DNA from: Effrenium voratum
Taxonomy: Eukaryota > Sar > Dinophyceae > Suessiales > Symbiodiniaceae
NCBI GenBank assembly: GCA_963377175.1
Contig: CAUJNA010000447.1
Span: 302,056-366,055 of the forward strand
Length of the DNA stretch: 64,000 nt
Direction of reading: 5' to 3'
In this document: positions 44,401-54,900 of the stretch, piece after piece
Layout of the letters: each line of letters starts with the position of its first letter
How positions within the stretch are numbered: position 1 is the stretch's first letter
Notes under the pieces: model-generated
The model's database searches: none
What the model saw: only the letters and a program-made list of their open reading frames with translations
What the model was told of the DNA's origin: nothing
Program-made: the position numbers and the translations under genes

Positions 44401-47400
44401 GGTGCTTGTGCTTGCTTCTTGAGACAAAAAAGAAGGCTCAAAAAGTCCAAAGGACACGGAAATAGAGGGTTCACCAAGGTCAACCACACTCGGGATTTGG
44501 ACAACCCAGTTCCATGTCCTTTTGCTGCCACTGCGGCAACCAGTAAAGGCTTTCCCACGAAACCAACATAAGCACACTGAATTCATGGCTTCTCAGCCTA
44601 TCAGCCCTTTCGGCCGAGTCGCGGATGCCCTTCTCCACATCGATGAGGCTCAGTTGTTGCGGAGTTGTGACAACAATGGCCGCATCGATCCGGGCCTTGC
44701 CGCAGATCTGTCAAACTCACCTACCATCAGCCCGTCGCTTTCGAGCAGGTTACCAAAAGCCAATGCCCAAAGGGCTGTGTACAAGAAATGCCCCTCCAAG
44801 TAGATTCGCCCTTCTTTACAAGCAGGGTTCTCCAATCTGCATGCACTCGCAAACGTACCTACGCATATGTATAATAAAGTATATGTTTATATATACACTC
44901 ATACGTTGTTGTGCTGGTTTGCTTGCATGTTGTTTCAGTTTTTGTGACCGCGCGTGTGTGAACACCAAATACAGCACCTCCACAATGGATGGTTTGGGAT
45001 GCCTTTCAAACCCTTGCCAAAAGAAAGGACCCCACTTCTTAACCATTTGCTTAAGCTTCCTGGAAATAAATAAATAAACAGTATTTCCAGTAGTGACAGA
45101 TTCCCTTTAAAACAACAGCAGATCATCAACAACATGGGTATGGGTCAAAATCAAACCACCAGGAATTGAACCGCAGGTTTTGGTCCATGTTTCCACTGAC
45201 TGCTTAAGCATTAAGCAATGGACAAACAGCTGACGGTCTCTAGCTCGCCTGCTGCGCCACTGTGAGGTGAATATCTCCGGTGCCGGGCGGCATGTCCACC
45301 AACAATACGTCCAGCTCGCCCCACCTGGCGCTGGGCGAATCGGCCCCGGACTCAAAACGGCGAGAGTGAGGTCTCCACTTGGAGGATCAACGTCAGCCTT
45401 TCCAGTTGATCTTGGCTGCATCAACTTGGTTGATGGATGAGCCAAGTGACAATTTGAACGCATCATTCTGATATGTGCTTGGCTGAGGGGGCTGGCCCTG
45501 TGTGCGATGCCCTGGGCTATTTCCAGGCATATAGTTGTGTAATTGTGCGAATACATGTAGGTTCTTCAACCGTCTGCTTGGTGACGTATTTGTACTTCGT
45601 GCAGGGCTTCTGTCCATCAAACACCCCAAATTCTGGACCCTCTGTCAAGACTTTTGCCAAAGGACCCATACTGTTGGCAATGAGTTTGCGTGTACCATGC
45701 CGCCTTGAAAAGCAACCCAAAAAAAGAAAACACACACTCAAACACATCGCTGCTCGGTAGATGTCTGTTTTTTGCCTAGGGCTGGTTTTTTCGTTCCGCT
45801 AGTTTTTCGCATCCCCAGCATCACCAGCCTCACTTGGACCTACGGCCTCGGGCTGCCTATTGGCGGGGCTTTAGGCTGGCTTATTGGATCTTATTGAGGG
45901 TGGGTCTTGGATTGATTGGGTTCATGTAGGCTCAGCGAAGGGCTGACATCCAGGCTGCTGTTGGGTGGGGTTAAGGTTGACTTTGGGTGGGTTTGGGGGG
46001 TTGCCTTGGAGCTGGTTTGTGTTAGGTGTGCTGCTGGTTTAGCAGCTGCTTTAGGGTTGCTTTAGGCTGCGGTTGGGTGAGTCTTGGGCGAGTTCCAGCC
46101 AATGCCCCCAATACCCGAAAACCAGCCCAAAACTCACCCAACCACGCCAAACAGCAACCCTAAGGCAGCTGCCAGCAGCACACCCAACACAAAGCAGCGC
46201 CAAGCCAACCCCAAACCCAGCACTTGGTTTTCCCTTCAAACCACGAACAGAACACAAATCCTCAGAAAAGACGAGCCACCTAGATCCAAACAGGGGTCAC
46301 CCCCCTCCCCGATTCCATCTTCAACGTGTTGACGCGATATTCACTCCGAACATCCGAGGCGATGGTTTGACGCGCTCAGCCGAGGTCCGGGCTCCGTGGT
46401 CGTGAGCATCTGCCCCACCATGGCCGACACCATGGGCCCCCGCACCGCCGCGTAGTCCGCGGGCCGCAGAAAGCCCATGGACATCAACGGCGCCCCTGGA
46501 AAACGTCTGGCAAACGCCGCATCCACCAAACCGCTGCACAAAGAAACACGAGTGGGTGTTTCATGGTCTCTGCACTTGTGCAACAGATAGCTCAAGGTTC
46601 CATAGTGGTGAAGTATTGGATGAAAACCAAAAATCTAAGTTCCAGCAGGTCAGCATGTGCCGTGCAAGCAAGCGAAGGGTCAGGTCGTGTCCGCGGGGTG
46701 CCTTTTCCAGCCACGACCCGCCTTCGAAGTGCAGGGGGATGATGCCTGCGCTGTGCGAGTCCCCAAAGCATCACACAGCCTTGAACTTGATTTTGATGCT
46801 AGGCTAGGATCCAAGCCTTGTCGCCAAATTTCTGAAACGTAACATGTAAATCTCACCAGTCGAAAAGGCTGTTCATAAATGCAATGTTCAACAGCTTGGC
46901 AATGTGTTGCTTGAGAAAACGTGTCTTGAGAGGCTCCAAACCAAAAATTGCTCTACCCTCCGAAATACGTGTGTTGCTGACACATCCCTGAAGATGCGAG
47001 CCAAAAAGGCTCGTGCTGCAAACCTGGCCTAGTGTCACAAACCTCATGAGTACTGGTCGAGGCGTGCGTATCCAAAACCTTGGCAGAGTCAGTCCTGGAA
47101 ATACGCAACTAAGACAGGGTGCAACGGTACCCTGAACAAAATCCGCTAAGTTGCCGCAAAGTCGACTTGCCCAATATTTCTGGAGGCTTCTCCAACTAGG
47201 AATCGGACCCCTTTTTTGGATGGGCGTTCAAGGGAAACCAAGACTAGGTCCTCCAGTGGAGAGGATAGAATAAGGCAACCTGTTTTCTGTAGTCTACTTT
47301 AGTAGGGGAACCCTGCCCCGAAAAAGGGTAAAAGGGCACTACTGACCTTGAAAAGGCTTCCACCTACCCGGAGTCCCTCATTTTGAGCACCACTGCACCC

Positions 47401-50400
47401 TTCAGATCGCGCCTCCCGCCTCTGATGCGTAGACCTTCTCAGCGACGCTGGCCGGCACCATGGAGGGCAGTGAGGGCCCGTAGATGTCGGCGTCCAGAAT
47501 GCCCACCTGGCAACACTCGGCTGGAACTGAGAAACATGGGGCCGCCAAAGCACAACATGCCACAGGGGGCAGGACATGTAGCGACACTGAACAGGCAGTG
47601 CTACACGCGTCTTCGAGGCTGTGGGACTGAAGCGTCCTCAAACCGCAGTACATGTTGAATCAGCGCAACAAACCATTGCCTAACCGGCCTAACCATCTCG
47701 CCAGCAAACTCGATGCCAAATTCATTGACAACCAACATGGTGTGCCAACCACAGAAGCGGCCTAGAAGCGGCCTAGATTTGGACGTTTCTAGACTTGCAA
47801 GCTCCCACACCGGCTCCTCCAACTCTCAAACACACAGTCACGGGAACAGGGCGGAAGCATTTCAGGATTCTACCTGCAAGAACTGAACACTATCTTGCTG
47901 TGGCACTCCCTGTGCCTTGAAAAGATCATGCAACGCGAGACTCCACAGCATAGCAGAGTAGCTGTCCCGCTTCGACATCGAGTTACAGGAAAAGCCATTT
48001 CTAGTACACGGTTTGCCTTGCAACTTAAGGGTACAAGTTGACATACTGCTTGGCAAGAAGAAACAACGACATGTCGGACGCTGTCAAACTATGCGTTCAC
48101 TGCTATGGACATCATCAATTATATAGTGACTGTTGTGGATTGGAGATTCCCTCATGTCCTCTCGACTACACCATGGACTACTGGCAAAGTTCACCGAACC
48201 CAGGTGTGCACAACACACAAACGCACATGCTGCGCTAGCTGCCTTGAGGCCCAAATGTCTTTGCATCGTGAAGGCCAAGTTGACACACACCTCGGCGGAA
48301 AAGTGGGGCAGAAACCGGGTCTGAGAAATCAACGAGATGATCCCGCCCATCAAAGCCATGTCAATCTTGGGATCGCTTTGGCATCGCTTCTCAGCTGTGT
48401 TTTGGACGTTTTGCAAGGAGTCAAAGCGAAAACCTACGGCCAAGCCTGAAAAGTGCCGCGGTGGTGAAGGAAGCAAGTCAAAAACAAGCATGGCACAACC
48501 GACTAAAATTCCAGTCAGAGCCATGCCACTCCCGACTAACTTAAGCAAGCCCGCAATGCCGGGAATCGCACAAGCTGCCAACATCCCAAGCCCGCTGTCT
48601 CACAGTGCTGATTCAAACTCAACAATTTCAACATATGCCACTCGCAGCTTACACTATACCCTTGCTGCCATTCTGAACTTCTCATCGGAACACAAAGACC
48701 CTCAAGCCTTGTGTTTGCCGGTGCTTTCAGTTTCACTAAATGTTAATCTGGAGCTTCTGCCAGCCGCTTGCACCACTATTCAAGTACACTCTGTTCATGT
48801 AGTTGATGCGCATGACGAACAAGTATGTCACCTTGATTGTCGCGGAACAAACATGGAACCTGACTGAGGCTGCCTGGGAGAACACTCTGAAGGTCCCCAT
48901 GTTTGATTGCGTCGGAGTCTTCGACCCCAGCCAAGTCAAGCTTCCTAACCACTGCCCAGCAGAAGAGCAAAGGAGAACAGCAAAGAGCAAAGCGGGAAAA
49001 TGAGAAAAGGGGGGCGGGAGTCGGGGGAGATGAGGGGCATAGTTTGGATGTGATTGAGGACGAAGGAAGCAGAACTTCTCAGTTCCGACGGGCTCTATGC
49101 AGCCCAAGAGCAGAGCTCTTGCCCACACCACCCTTGCCGGAAGCCACTGCCAGCACGGAGTTGACCTGTCTCAAAATGATCGACCACTCCAAGTGGAGGG
49201 CTTTCTTGATGTTGAGTCATACCCGTCATATACAATCATAACATTTGGGGAAATCACGGGACATCATCGTCGCTGGGACGGGATTGATACAAGATGGGTC
49301 TTGATTGGCCACGCTGCGTGGCCTAGTGATGCACGCAGCCCCACAAAGCTAAGCAGCAGAAGGTTGGAGACGTGCCCGAACCAAAGGATTGAAGATTGTC
49401 AGAAATAACGTCTCCCGCTGATGCTTTCTGGACAGAGGTCTGAGCTTGAAAGATGTAAGAAACACGTTTGAGCAAAAATAGAAACGGGTAGCACAATATG
49501 AGCGCAGAAGTGATCTGGTGCCCCGGTCTCGCTTATTGGCTCATGTCATCGAGTCGGTGAGCATGGCATGCGACTGCATTTTGGAAGATGCACGGCCTTG
49601 TATGGCCTTGCAATACATAGCTGCAGCTAGAATCTGTGCATAATGCAAATGCAAACAAAACACCAATCGAGCACTGGTTTTACCTGCATTTGTTAACACG
49701 AATGCAGCCGCCCCAACGTGGCCTGTGAGAAGACGTCACTCAAATCAAGATCCACGCATATCCGGGCATCAAATGACATCTACCTGTCGCTCCCCAGCCC
49801 GCGGCAAGGCCTTGGACAAACCGTTCCTCGGGCGAACCATCGGGAGCCGAGCGAGATCTTGTGTCTTGCCACTGTTGCCGTCCTGAACGAAACAAACCAG
49901 CCAGCTCGGGGAAGAAACCCTACCCCCCGACCTGCTCCACTGATTTTGGGCCTTCCACCCAAAGAACCGCCAGGCGGCACCGGCGGTTTCTTCGCCGCGG
50001 CGGCGAAGTGCCGGCAGCGCCTGGAGCCGAACTGAAGGTGAGAAAATGTCTCATAAGTGACGGGTTCTCCGGCAAAATTCGAGCCGTTTTTTCACCAGCC
50101 CCCAGTAAGTATAAAACAATCAGGTACGAGGGCAAGGGAAATAATCCATGGGTGAACAAGAATAGTCGCCTGGACCAACTGAGCAAAAGAGCAGTCGTCA
50201 CTATCAGAGCTCAAGGATGCCTTCCTCTATATGCGAACGATCCGCGATGAAATTGATCGATAGGTACCAAATCGAATAACCCAAGCATCTCTCGTTCTCA
50301 CATACACACATGGGTGGTGAAATAGAGTAACCCCAAAATGGAGCGCTAAATGGAAACAATGAAACTGAAGCCTGCAGTCCATATCCTGGTGGCTTGATTT

Positions 50401-50516
50401 TAACCCACATGTCCAACTGCCGGACCCCCACAGAGTCAAGGCACAGGCGCCGCATGGAGGCATAGAGGCTTGCCATGGCGTGAACGCGATCGAACGCGCT
50501 TCGCCCCTTCGGATTG
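38332..50516 (-). CDS. HCF101: HCF101/Mrp-like Fe-S carrier P-loop ATPase, multi-exon
   Basis: This gene encodes an Mrp/NBP35-family ATPase of the HCF101 type, which carries [4Fe-4S] clusters to apoproteins; in plants it serves photosystem I in the plastid, and relatives act in mitochondria or cytosol. Fourteen exons from 49165 down to 38332 chain without a frame break. In order they show a deviant Walker A ([11 protein letters not shown]), [16 protein letters not shown] and GPMVSAM, the switch motif [31 protein letters not shown], a CxxC (FVCDGC) that in this family can bridge a cluster, [20 protein letters not shown] and a C-terminal DUF971 (MTGERLF then [15 protein letters not shown]). Two further exons (49994-50020, 50426-50516) probably supply the linker. 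No N-terminal DUF59/MIP18 domain or transit peptide was found; it may lie upstream. Of the 13 chained donors nine are GC, two GA and two GT. This is the most secure gene here. Confidence 0.9.
38849..38939 (-). CDS. HCF101: HCF101-like gene, DUF971 exon
   Basis: [20 protein letters not shown] and [10 protein letters not shown]; 'DE.TGE' is the DUF971 hallmark. The acceptor is CTGAG and the donor is GT (AAG|GTGGGG). A MITE-like element lies 30 bp upstream in the intron. Confidence 0.9.
38971..39090. repeat. 120-bp MITE-like element with TSD, copy 1
   Basis: Terminal inverted repeats CTAGGTCCTCCAGTAG and CTACTGAGGGACCTAG, bounded on both sides by GATA, a probable 4-bp target-site duplication. 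It sits in an HCF101-gene intron, with a second copy at 47244-47349 in another intron of the same gene. Confidence 0.9.
39200..39310. repeat. CT and CA microsatellites
   Basis: (TC)n followed by interrupted (CA)n. Confidence 0.9.
39540..39648 (-). CDS. HCF101: HCF101-like gene, start of DUF971
   Basis: [20 protein letters not shown], then [10 protein letters not shown], the beta-hairpin and 'LR..C' part of DUF971. The acceptor is CCGCCAG and the donor is GT (TGCCG|GTCAGC). Confidence 0.85.
40650..40746. repeat. GGTCAAAAT/AACCACCAGG repeat family copy
   Basis: GGTATGGGTCAAAATTAAAC, CGCAGGTTTTGGTCCATG and a terminal TTTCTGACCC give inverted ends (GGGTCA/TGACCC). It lies only 15 bp downstream of an HCF101 exon. 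Confidence 0.8.
40761..40856 (-). CDS. HCF101: HCF101-like gene, exon
   Basis: [20 protein letters not shown] to QDMK, the end of the ATPase domain. The acceptor is GCTGAG and the donor is GC (AAAG|GCGTGA). Confidence 0.9.
41625..41760. repeat. 135-bp MITE-like repeat, copy 2 (inverted)
   Basis: Termini ATATGCCCATGAGTCAAAAT and TTTTGACCCACATCCATATG. It shares the GTGCACCACCCATTTTAG-type core with 8288-8423. Confidence 0.85.
41848..41920 (-). CDS. HCF101: HCF101-like gene, exon
   Basis: [20 protein letters not shown], then LSSA. The acceptor is GCTCAG and the intron starts with GA (CAG|GAATCC). Confidence 0.9.
42512..42933. repeat. 222-bp tandem duplication
   Basis: Two copies (about 42512-42714 and 42734-42933) share CCAGAAATGTCCAGAATCTC, GATGCACCCTGACA and GGCCAGGGCAGCCTGCC with few differences. 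Confidence 0.95.
42939..43075. repeat. Tandem repeat, about 62 bp
   Basis: Units of ACCAATACTAAACCAATTC, TAAACCGTAGTGAG. A related scrap is at 55845. Confidence 0.9.
43391..43486 (-). CDS. HCF101: HCF101-like gene, ENM and CxxC exon
   Basis: [20 protein letters not shown], then HEIFQRGSG. CxxC in this position is the cluster-bridging motif of many Mrp/NBP35 proteins. The intron starts with GA (GGC|GAGACT). Confidence 0.92.
43884..43897 (-). CDS. HCF101: HCF101-like gene, 14-nt micro-exon
   Basis: Fourteen bases, GAATGTTCGACAAG, complete Arg and encode MFDK. The acceptor is CCAAG and the donor is GC. It supplies exactly the residues missing between EKGI and VKIPT (family pattern KG.RMF.K..VP). 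Confidence 0.8.
44623..44695 (-). CDS. HCF101: HCF101-like gene, exon
   Basis: [19 protein letters not shown] and VEKGI. The acceptor is GGCAAG; the donor is GC (ATCC|GCGACT), splitting an Arg codon completed by the micro-exon. Confidence 0.92.
45132..45199. repeat. GGTCAAAAT/AACCACCAGG repeat, truncated
   Basis: GGGTATGGGTCAAAATCAAA to TTTGGTCCATGTTTCCA; it follows directly on an AGTAGTGACAGATTCCCT end at 45082. Confidence 0.75.
45249..45324 (-). CDS. HCF101: HCF101-like gene, switch II exon
   Basis: [20 protein letters not shown] with the invariant D-x-PPGTGD motif that senses nucleotide state. The acceptor is GCCAG and the donor is GC (CAG|GCGAGC). Confidence 0.95.
45987..46219. repeat. 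Large intronic hairpin (inverted repeat)
   Basis: A left arm at 45987-46086 (GT-rich) and a right arm at 46129-46219 (CA-rich) are imperfect reverse complements over about 90 bp, with a 42-base loop. Diagnostic blocks are GGTGTGCTGCTGG against CCAGCAGCACACC and GGTTGGGTGAG against CTCACCCAACC. It lies in an HCF101-gene intron. Confidence 0.85.
46381..46495 (-). CDS. HCF101: HCF101-like gene, MGFL...RGPMV exon
   Basis: [14 protein letters not shown], then [17 protein letters not shown]. The acceptor is TTTCCAG. The end at CTCG|GCTGAG (GC) is the one that keeps phase, at the cost of a four-residue insertion before WGELD. Confidence 0.85.
46722..46745 (-). CDS. HCF101: HCF101-like gene, 24-nt micro-exon
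   Basis: Encodes IIPLHFE plus split Gly codons at each side. The acceptor is GCGCAG and the donor is GC (AAG|GCGGGT). With it included, the loop before MSMGF has the same length as in plant HCF101. Confidence 0.75.
47244..47349. repeat. MITE-like element, copy 2
   Basis: CTAGGTCCTCCAGTGGAGAG, AGTCTACTTTAGTAGGGGAA and GGGCACTACTGACC match the copy at 38971, but the right terminus is eroded. Confidence 0.85.
47413..47506 (-). CDS. HCF101: HCF101-like gene, [10 protein letters not shown] exon
   Basis: [18 protein letters not shown] is followed by a family-variable stretch. The Asp of LDAD is the switch I residue. The donor is GC (GAG|GCGCGA). Confidence 0.92.
48243..48290 (-). CDS. HCF101: HCF101-like gene, exon
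   Basis: Sixteen codons, [16 protein letters not shown], the helix after the P-loop. The acceptor is GCCGAG and the donor is GC (AAG|GCAGCT). Confidence 0.88.
49112..49165 (-). CDS. HCF101: HCF101-like gene, Walker A exon
   Basis: Eighteen codons, [18 protein letters not shown], containing the deviant Walker A (KGGVGKS) of the MinD/Mrp class. The acceptor is GAGACAG and the donor is GC (TCT|GCTCTT). Confidence 0.9.
49994..50020 (-). CDS. HCF101: HCF101-like gene, candidate 27-nt exon
   Basis: ALPALRRRG between GCTCCAG and a GA donor (GGC|GAAGAA). A 'LP.L..V' segment just before the P-loop strand is usual in Mrp proteins. The plus strand is also open here, so this is tentative. Confidence 0.4.
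50328..50411. repeat. GGTCAAAAT/AACCACCAGG repeat, inverted copy
   Basis: The complement reads GTGGGTTAAAATCAAGCCAC, CAGGATATGGACTGCAGG and CCATTTAGCGCTCCATTTTG. It begins about 15 bases into the intron after the 50426-50516 exon. Confidence 0.75.
50426..50516 (-). CDS. HCF101: HCF101-like gene, probable upstream exon
   Basis: After CTCCCAAG the frame reads [17 protein letters not shown] and ends LDSVG at a GT donor (GGG|GTCCGG). It ends in phase 0, compatible with both downstream exons. A repeat begins just inside the intron. Confidence 0.45.
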
Positions 50517-51900
50517 CTTGGGAGAAGAGAGATGCCTGTGAGCTTTCCAGTGTCTCCAAGAGTACACCATGAAAAAAAAACGAGAACATGGAAATGCAAA
50601 ATGCAAGTGGTATACAAACATAATCCCAACTACAGTACAAGACATCTAGTTTCAACATATTTGTGGATTTTGCAAAAGCCAAAGAAAGTAAGGTGCTCAA
50701 AAGGTTGATTTCAGCCATACTTCTGAAGGCCGAGCTGCCAAGAGCCTGGCCACATACTTGTTTTTTCTTCTTCTTTTTTTATTAAATCAAACAACACCTT
50801 CCAACTGATTCACCGCTGAAAGCAGTTCTCAAAAAACACCTTCCAACTGAATCACCTCTGAAAGCAGCAACGTCCAAAGTCAGGCTATGAGTTTGTTGCC
50901 CGTGGCTTTGAGCAATCTTGGATGCCGCCTGTGTGTGGTGATGTTCCATCTAAGCTGACAGGATGCAGACAAGCAAAATGGGACGCCCATTCGGATGCCA
51001 CTTAAAGGCGATTCAAGCACACCTTTTTGAAGGGTCTCAGTGCCTGTTTTCAGAGAGCAAGGCATAGCAGCTTGGGACCAGCTGCTATGCCTTAGTGACC
51101 AAATTTAGATGCGCTCGCTCAGCTGTGGCTGTGGTTTAGGGTCAGTCAGCCCTCTGTCCTCACGCGCTCAGAGCTTGCAGGATCATTTAACGAGATACTG
51201 CCATGCCTGGATATTTGGCAAGCAACGTGTGGAGAGAGGCAAACACCTATGCTGCCAAAAGAAGCAATTGAGTACGTCCATGCGTCATGCATTGAAGAAG
51301 AAAAGGTGCTGGACTGCGTTGCGGTCAAACGTTGGTTTGACCAAAACACCGCAAATACCAATTCAAGGCCAACACAAATGAAAACCGATTACACGATGAA
51401 TGCACATTGCTTGTCTGGATGTTGATTGGCTCAGCTGCCCAAACTTCAGTATTGAAAACAAAAGACCCCTTACCTTGTCAACCGGAAGTATCTTGAGGGG
51501 TCCAGTAATTCTCCTGCAAACATCAGCTTCCATCTAAGGGGTTGTTTGGATTGGTTGTTTGATGGTTGAGGAAGGGTTTCCCATTCACCCTCTACATCAG
51601 CCAGGGGTGCAAATCCCCAAACCACCAATCCAAACAAATTTTCTATCGGTTACCTGAAACAATTTGTCCTTGGTTCGGGCTCCGCAGCGTTCCCGCAAGG
51701 CAACCACTATCTCGGACTCACAATCCAGAGCATGGATTTTGTTCGTGGCAAGGGCTAGATCTGGGTTGTTCTAAATGCGGGGATCCCTAATCCGAATGCA
51801 TTGCCTCCATTTGCTCAAGTCCCCTAAACCAATCCAACAATATCTACAGTGATAGATTATAATCATCAAACAAAAGTCAACTTTGTCCCTTTACCGCAAC

Positions 51901-51981
51901 CTTTGCGTTGGGCTCCCGGGCTCCCCAGGCGATGCGTGCCGGCCCCCGGACACGCTCCGCTGGCGAGAACACGGCAACGTC
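51901..51981 (-). CDS. Exon, gene uncertain
   Basis: Twenty-seven codons, DVAVFSPAERVRGP, then ARIAWGAREPNAK, with an ACGGCAG acceptor and a GT donor (AAG|GTTGCG). The phase is 0 at both ends and third positions are mostly G/C. It lies between the WD40 and HCF101-like genes and could belong to either. Confidence 0.5.
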
Positions 51982-54900
51982 CTGCCGTGATTCCAATGTT
52001 ACGCTGCTCATGGCTGAGGGAGGGGACGGGGAGGGAGCCCAAAAACCCATATAAAGCGGCCTTATTTAGGGCTTATTTGGGCTCCCTTCCCCTCCCCTCC
52101 CTTTTCCCCTGAACCATAAGCTTCTGGCTGCCGTGACAACAACGCGCAAAAATGAGAAACGGCAGGTACAGAATATCTCAAGAATGGATCGAACATAACC
52201 CATCAACTGCCGTGGATCGTTGAGGTTGGCCGAGCAAGCCGAGCAACCCATTTCTCTTGGCAACAGCACCCGGCCGCTCCTTTGATTGCCGTGTATCCAG
52301 CAGGAAGCAGTCCCCGTTCTCCCCGGCTACTGCGAGCAGCCTGGTCCCAAGACCAACAAAACCATGCTGGGGGGGGGGGGGGAAAGAGACATGAATTGGA
52401 ATTCAACATGGTGACTAGAAAGCCTTGTGCATCGCGGGGTGCTTAGGTACTATTGAGAGCCGTTGGGGCTAGCATGGAAAGCACCACAAAACAGAAAAGC
52501 GAGCATCGGAAAATCAGCTTAAATATGTGGGCAAGCAAGGTGAGTCGCCCGTCTCAGTACATCACTTGATACAGACGGTTGAAACATTGAAACTGGCATC
52601 AAACTTGCTCTTCTTAACGGCGTGGCTAATTGCTCGCACCAAGGCGCCTCCTTTGCTGTGTGGTACAAGTAAGAACATCCACATTGATTTGGATCCCTTT
52701 ACATCCCTCGTCCCTCTACGTGGACATGCATTCTGTTTGGCACTAGTGTGTGCCGAGCAATTATTGCCTCATGAAATATATATATATATATACATATGTA
52801 TATATATATATACTCATAAATCCCCTGAAGGCAATGTAGTAAGCAACATGCATCCCTCTCGGGTATTGCAGACCCGCGCGGTGCAATAGCTTCCAGCTCG
52901 GGGCGAACAAACAAGCTGGCCGCAAAGGGGCTAAGCTACCATCTATCCATCATTGTGCGTCAACCACCTCTCAAGAAACAGTTGACTCGGGTAAGTCCAG
53001 GATTGAGGTGTCAAAGATACTGCCTGCCACCAAAGGAATAGAGCCTAGACTGGCTGATATATGGGTATGTCTGTTGTTGAGGGTACCATTTTTGGGGAAC
53101 ACCAAAAGGAAAACCAGCTTTGTTTGTTATTTTGTTTTTTGGGGGGGGTCCCTAACAAAAGACACGCCCATATTATTGGTCATGTTGATAGATTTTGTGA
53201 TCAACGAGTCCCAACGTACACGGGAGATAGGTTAAACAAGATTATCTCGGATTTGCTTAAGTCCCCAGGAGATAACATATGCAGTGGTGGTAGATTCCCT
53301 TCAAAACCAACAGGGGAACATACATAATATTCCCAAGCAAACATGCTGCCGAATGTTCTGAGAAGAGATGCGCACGCAAGCTGAGCGCAGGCTGCCAGGG
53401 CGCCTGTTGGGGCCGTAGGCAACATCAGAGAGCGGCTGGCCGAGGTCGAAAGCCTGGCAAGATCGGGATCAGCTGATCGAGTCAAGAAAGGACGAGCCTC
53501 ACGTACTGGTAATTGCTCCAAATCTGAATTCGACAGTTGACCACCATCCATGCCAAGCCAAAGTAGTTCTTTGTGTGTCTGGACAGCAGCCAAATCTTCC
53601 ATGCAGGTGGATTATTGTGATAGTTCTGAAGCACAGCACCCCGCACAGAAGCGAACTGGCTTATTTCAAGTGGAAGAAACAAGGAAAGGCGAAGCACACG
53701 TACTGCAATCTGGAACCTTGTGGCTGAATGGAGCATGAACCCAGCAGGACTCGAAGCTGAGCTGAACATGTGGCAGTGATACAGACTCCTCAGCTTGATG
53801 TTCTGCATGCCATTCAACAAAAAGGCGCAAAAGGTGCGAAGCTCTTGGAGTTCCCCTCCCAAAACATCAGAACATGGCAAGCCCACACACACAGAGAAAA
53901 ATCAATCTCCTTAGCACAAAAAAAAATGGAACCTAACCCGTGGCTCTGCAGTTGTTTCAATCAAGGCATTGGCTGCAGCACTTTGCGAACATCTACAGCT
54001 GCCAGACTTAGACTTGAGTCCAGACCGCCATGCTTTCTTCGAGCCATGTTTACCCAACTCTTGCTAATATAAGCTGCCAACAAAAAAGGCAATGATTCTC
54101 CCAGTCAAGCAATGTGGTGCCATACTGTGGATGGGACAAACTCCTGGACCAGTTGGGATGGATGAGACCCTGTGCAGGGCCTCGGGGTTTCGCCCAACGT
54201 GCCCGGCAACCCGATTCCCACTATTGGCCAATATGGGTCTGCCTTTTTAATGGCCCCCCCAAAATGCTGGTATTTCTTATTTTCCTTCGGTTTCCCTTTA
54301 AACACACAAAAAAAGCCCCAAATCAGATGACCGGGGCCTTCCCCACTCCTCTCCCTTGCTCACCACATGGCCTGCTGCATAGTGCCGGTCTCTACGTCCC
54401 ACAGCGCACAAACGCCGTAGACATCCGAAGACCTCTTCAGGCTTCTTCCAGGTATTCTCTGAGACATAGGGCTTCACAGCTTAGGCCTGTTGAAATAGTG
54501 AAAGATAGGGAATAACAACCGATGGGGGGGAGCTGAATGGCTGTGAAGTGCTTTCGTCTCTCCTTCACACTACAGAAGACATAGCCATCAATTGCATGTG
54601 GTGTATGCATGGTCCTGAACGAAAAAACAATTCCACGCTGTTTCAACATGAGTGGTGAAAACCATCCGCTCGCATGCGTTCCGCTTGAGGGGGGCACGCC
54701 ATCTGCAGCGCGGAAGTGCTGCAAGGCCTAAGTCAGCCAAGAGAAACTGAATGGCTCGCTGTCCCAACGGCTTCCCTTTTTGGTACAAGTAAAATGGGAC
54801 GGAAAAAGGAACCAAGAGCTCGTAACTCGGTCTTATGCGGGAAAGTTGCCTATTCCAATGGCCACAATCTGGTAAAAATGGACCCAGAACCATGTAAACT

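Noticed and set aside
45900..46080. GGGTTTAGG/GGTTGGG-rich stretch resembling telomeric repeat
   Set aside because: No regular TTTAGGG array; the stretch is one arm of an inverted repeat.
53391..53508. Plus-strand exon reading NIRERLAEVESLARSG with AG/GT signals
   Set aside because: It is plausible alone, but all secure genes are minus and the minus reading (AFDLGQPLSDVAYGPN) fits a WD40 blade; kept only as an alternative.
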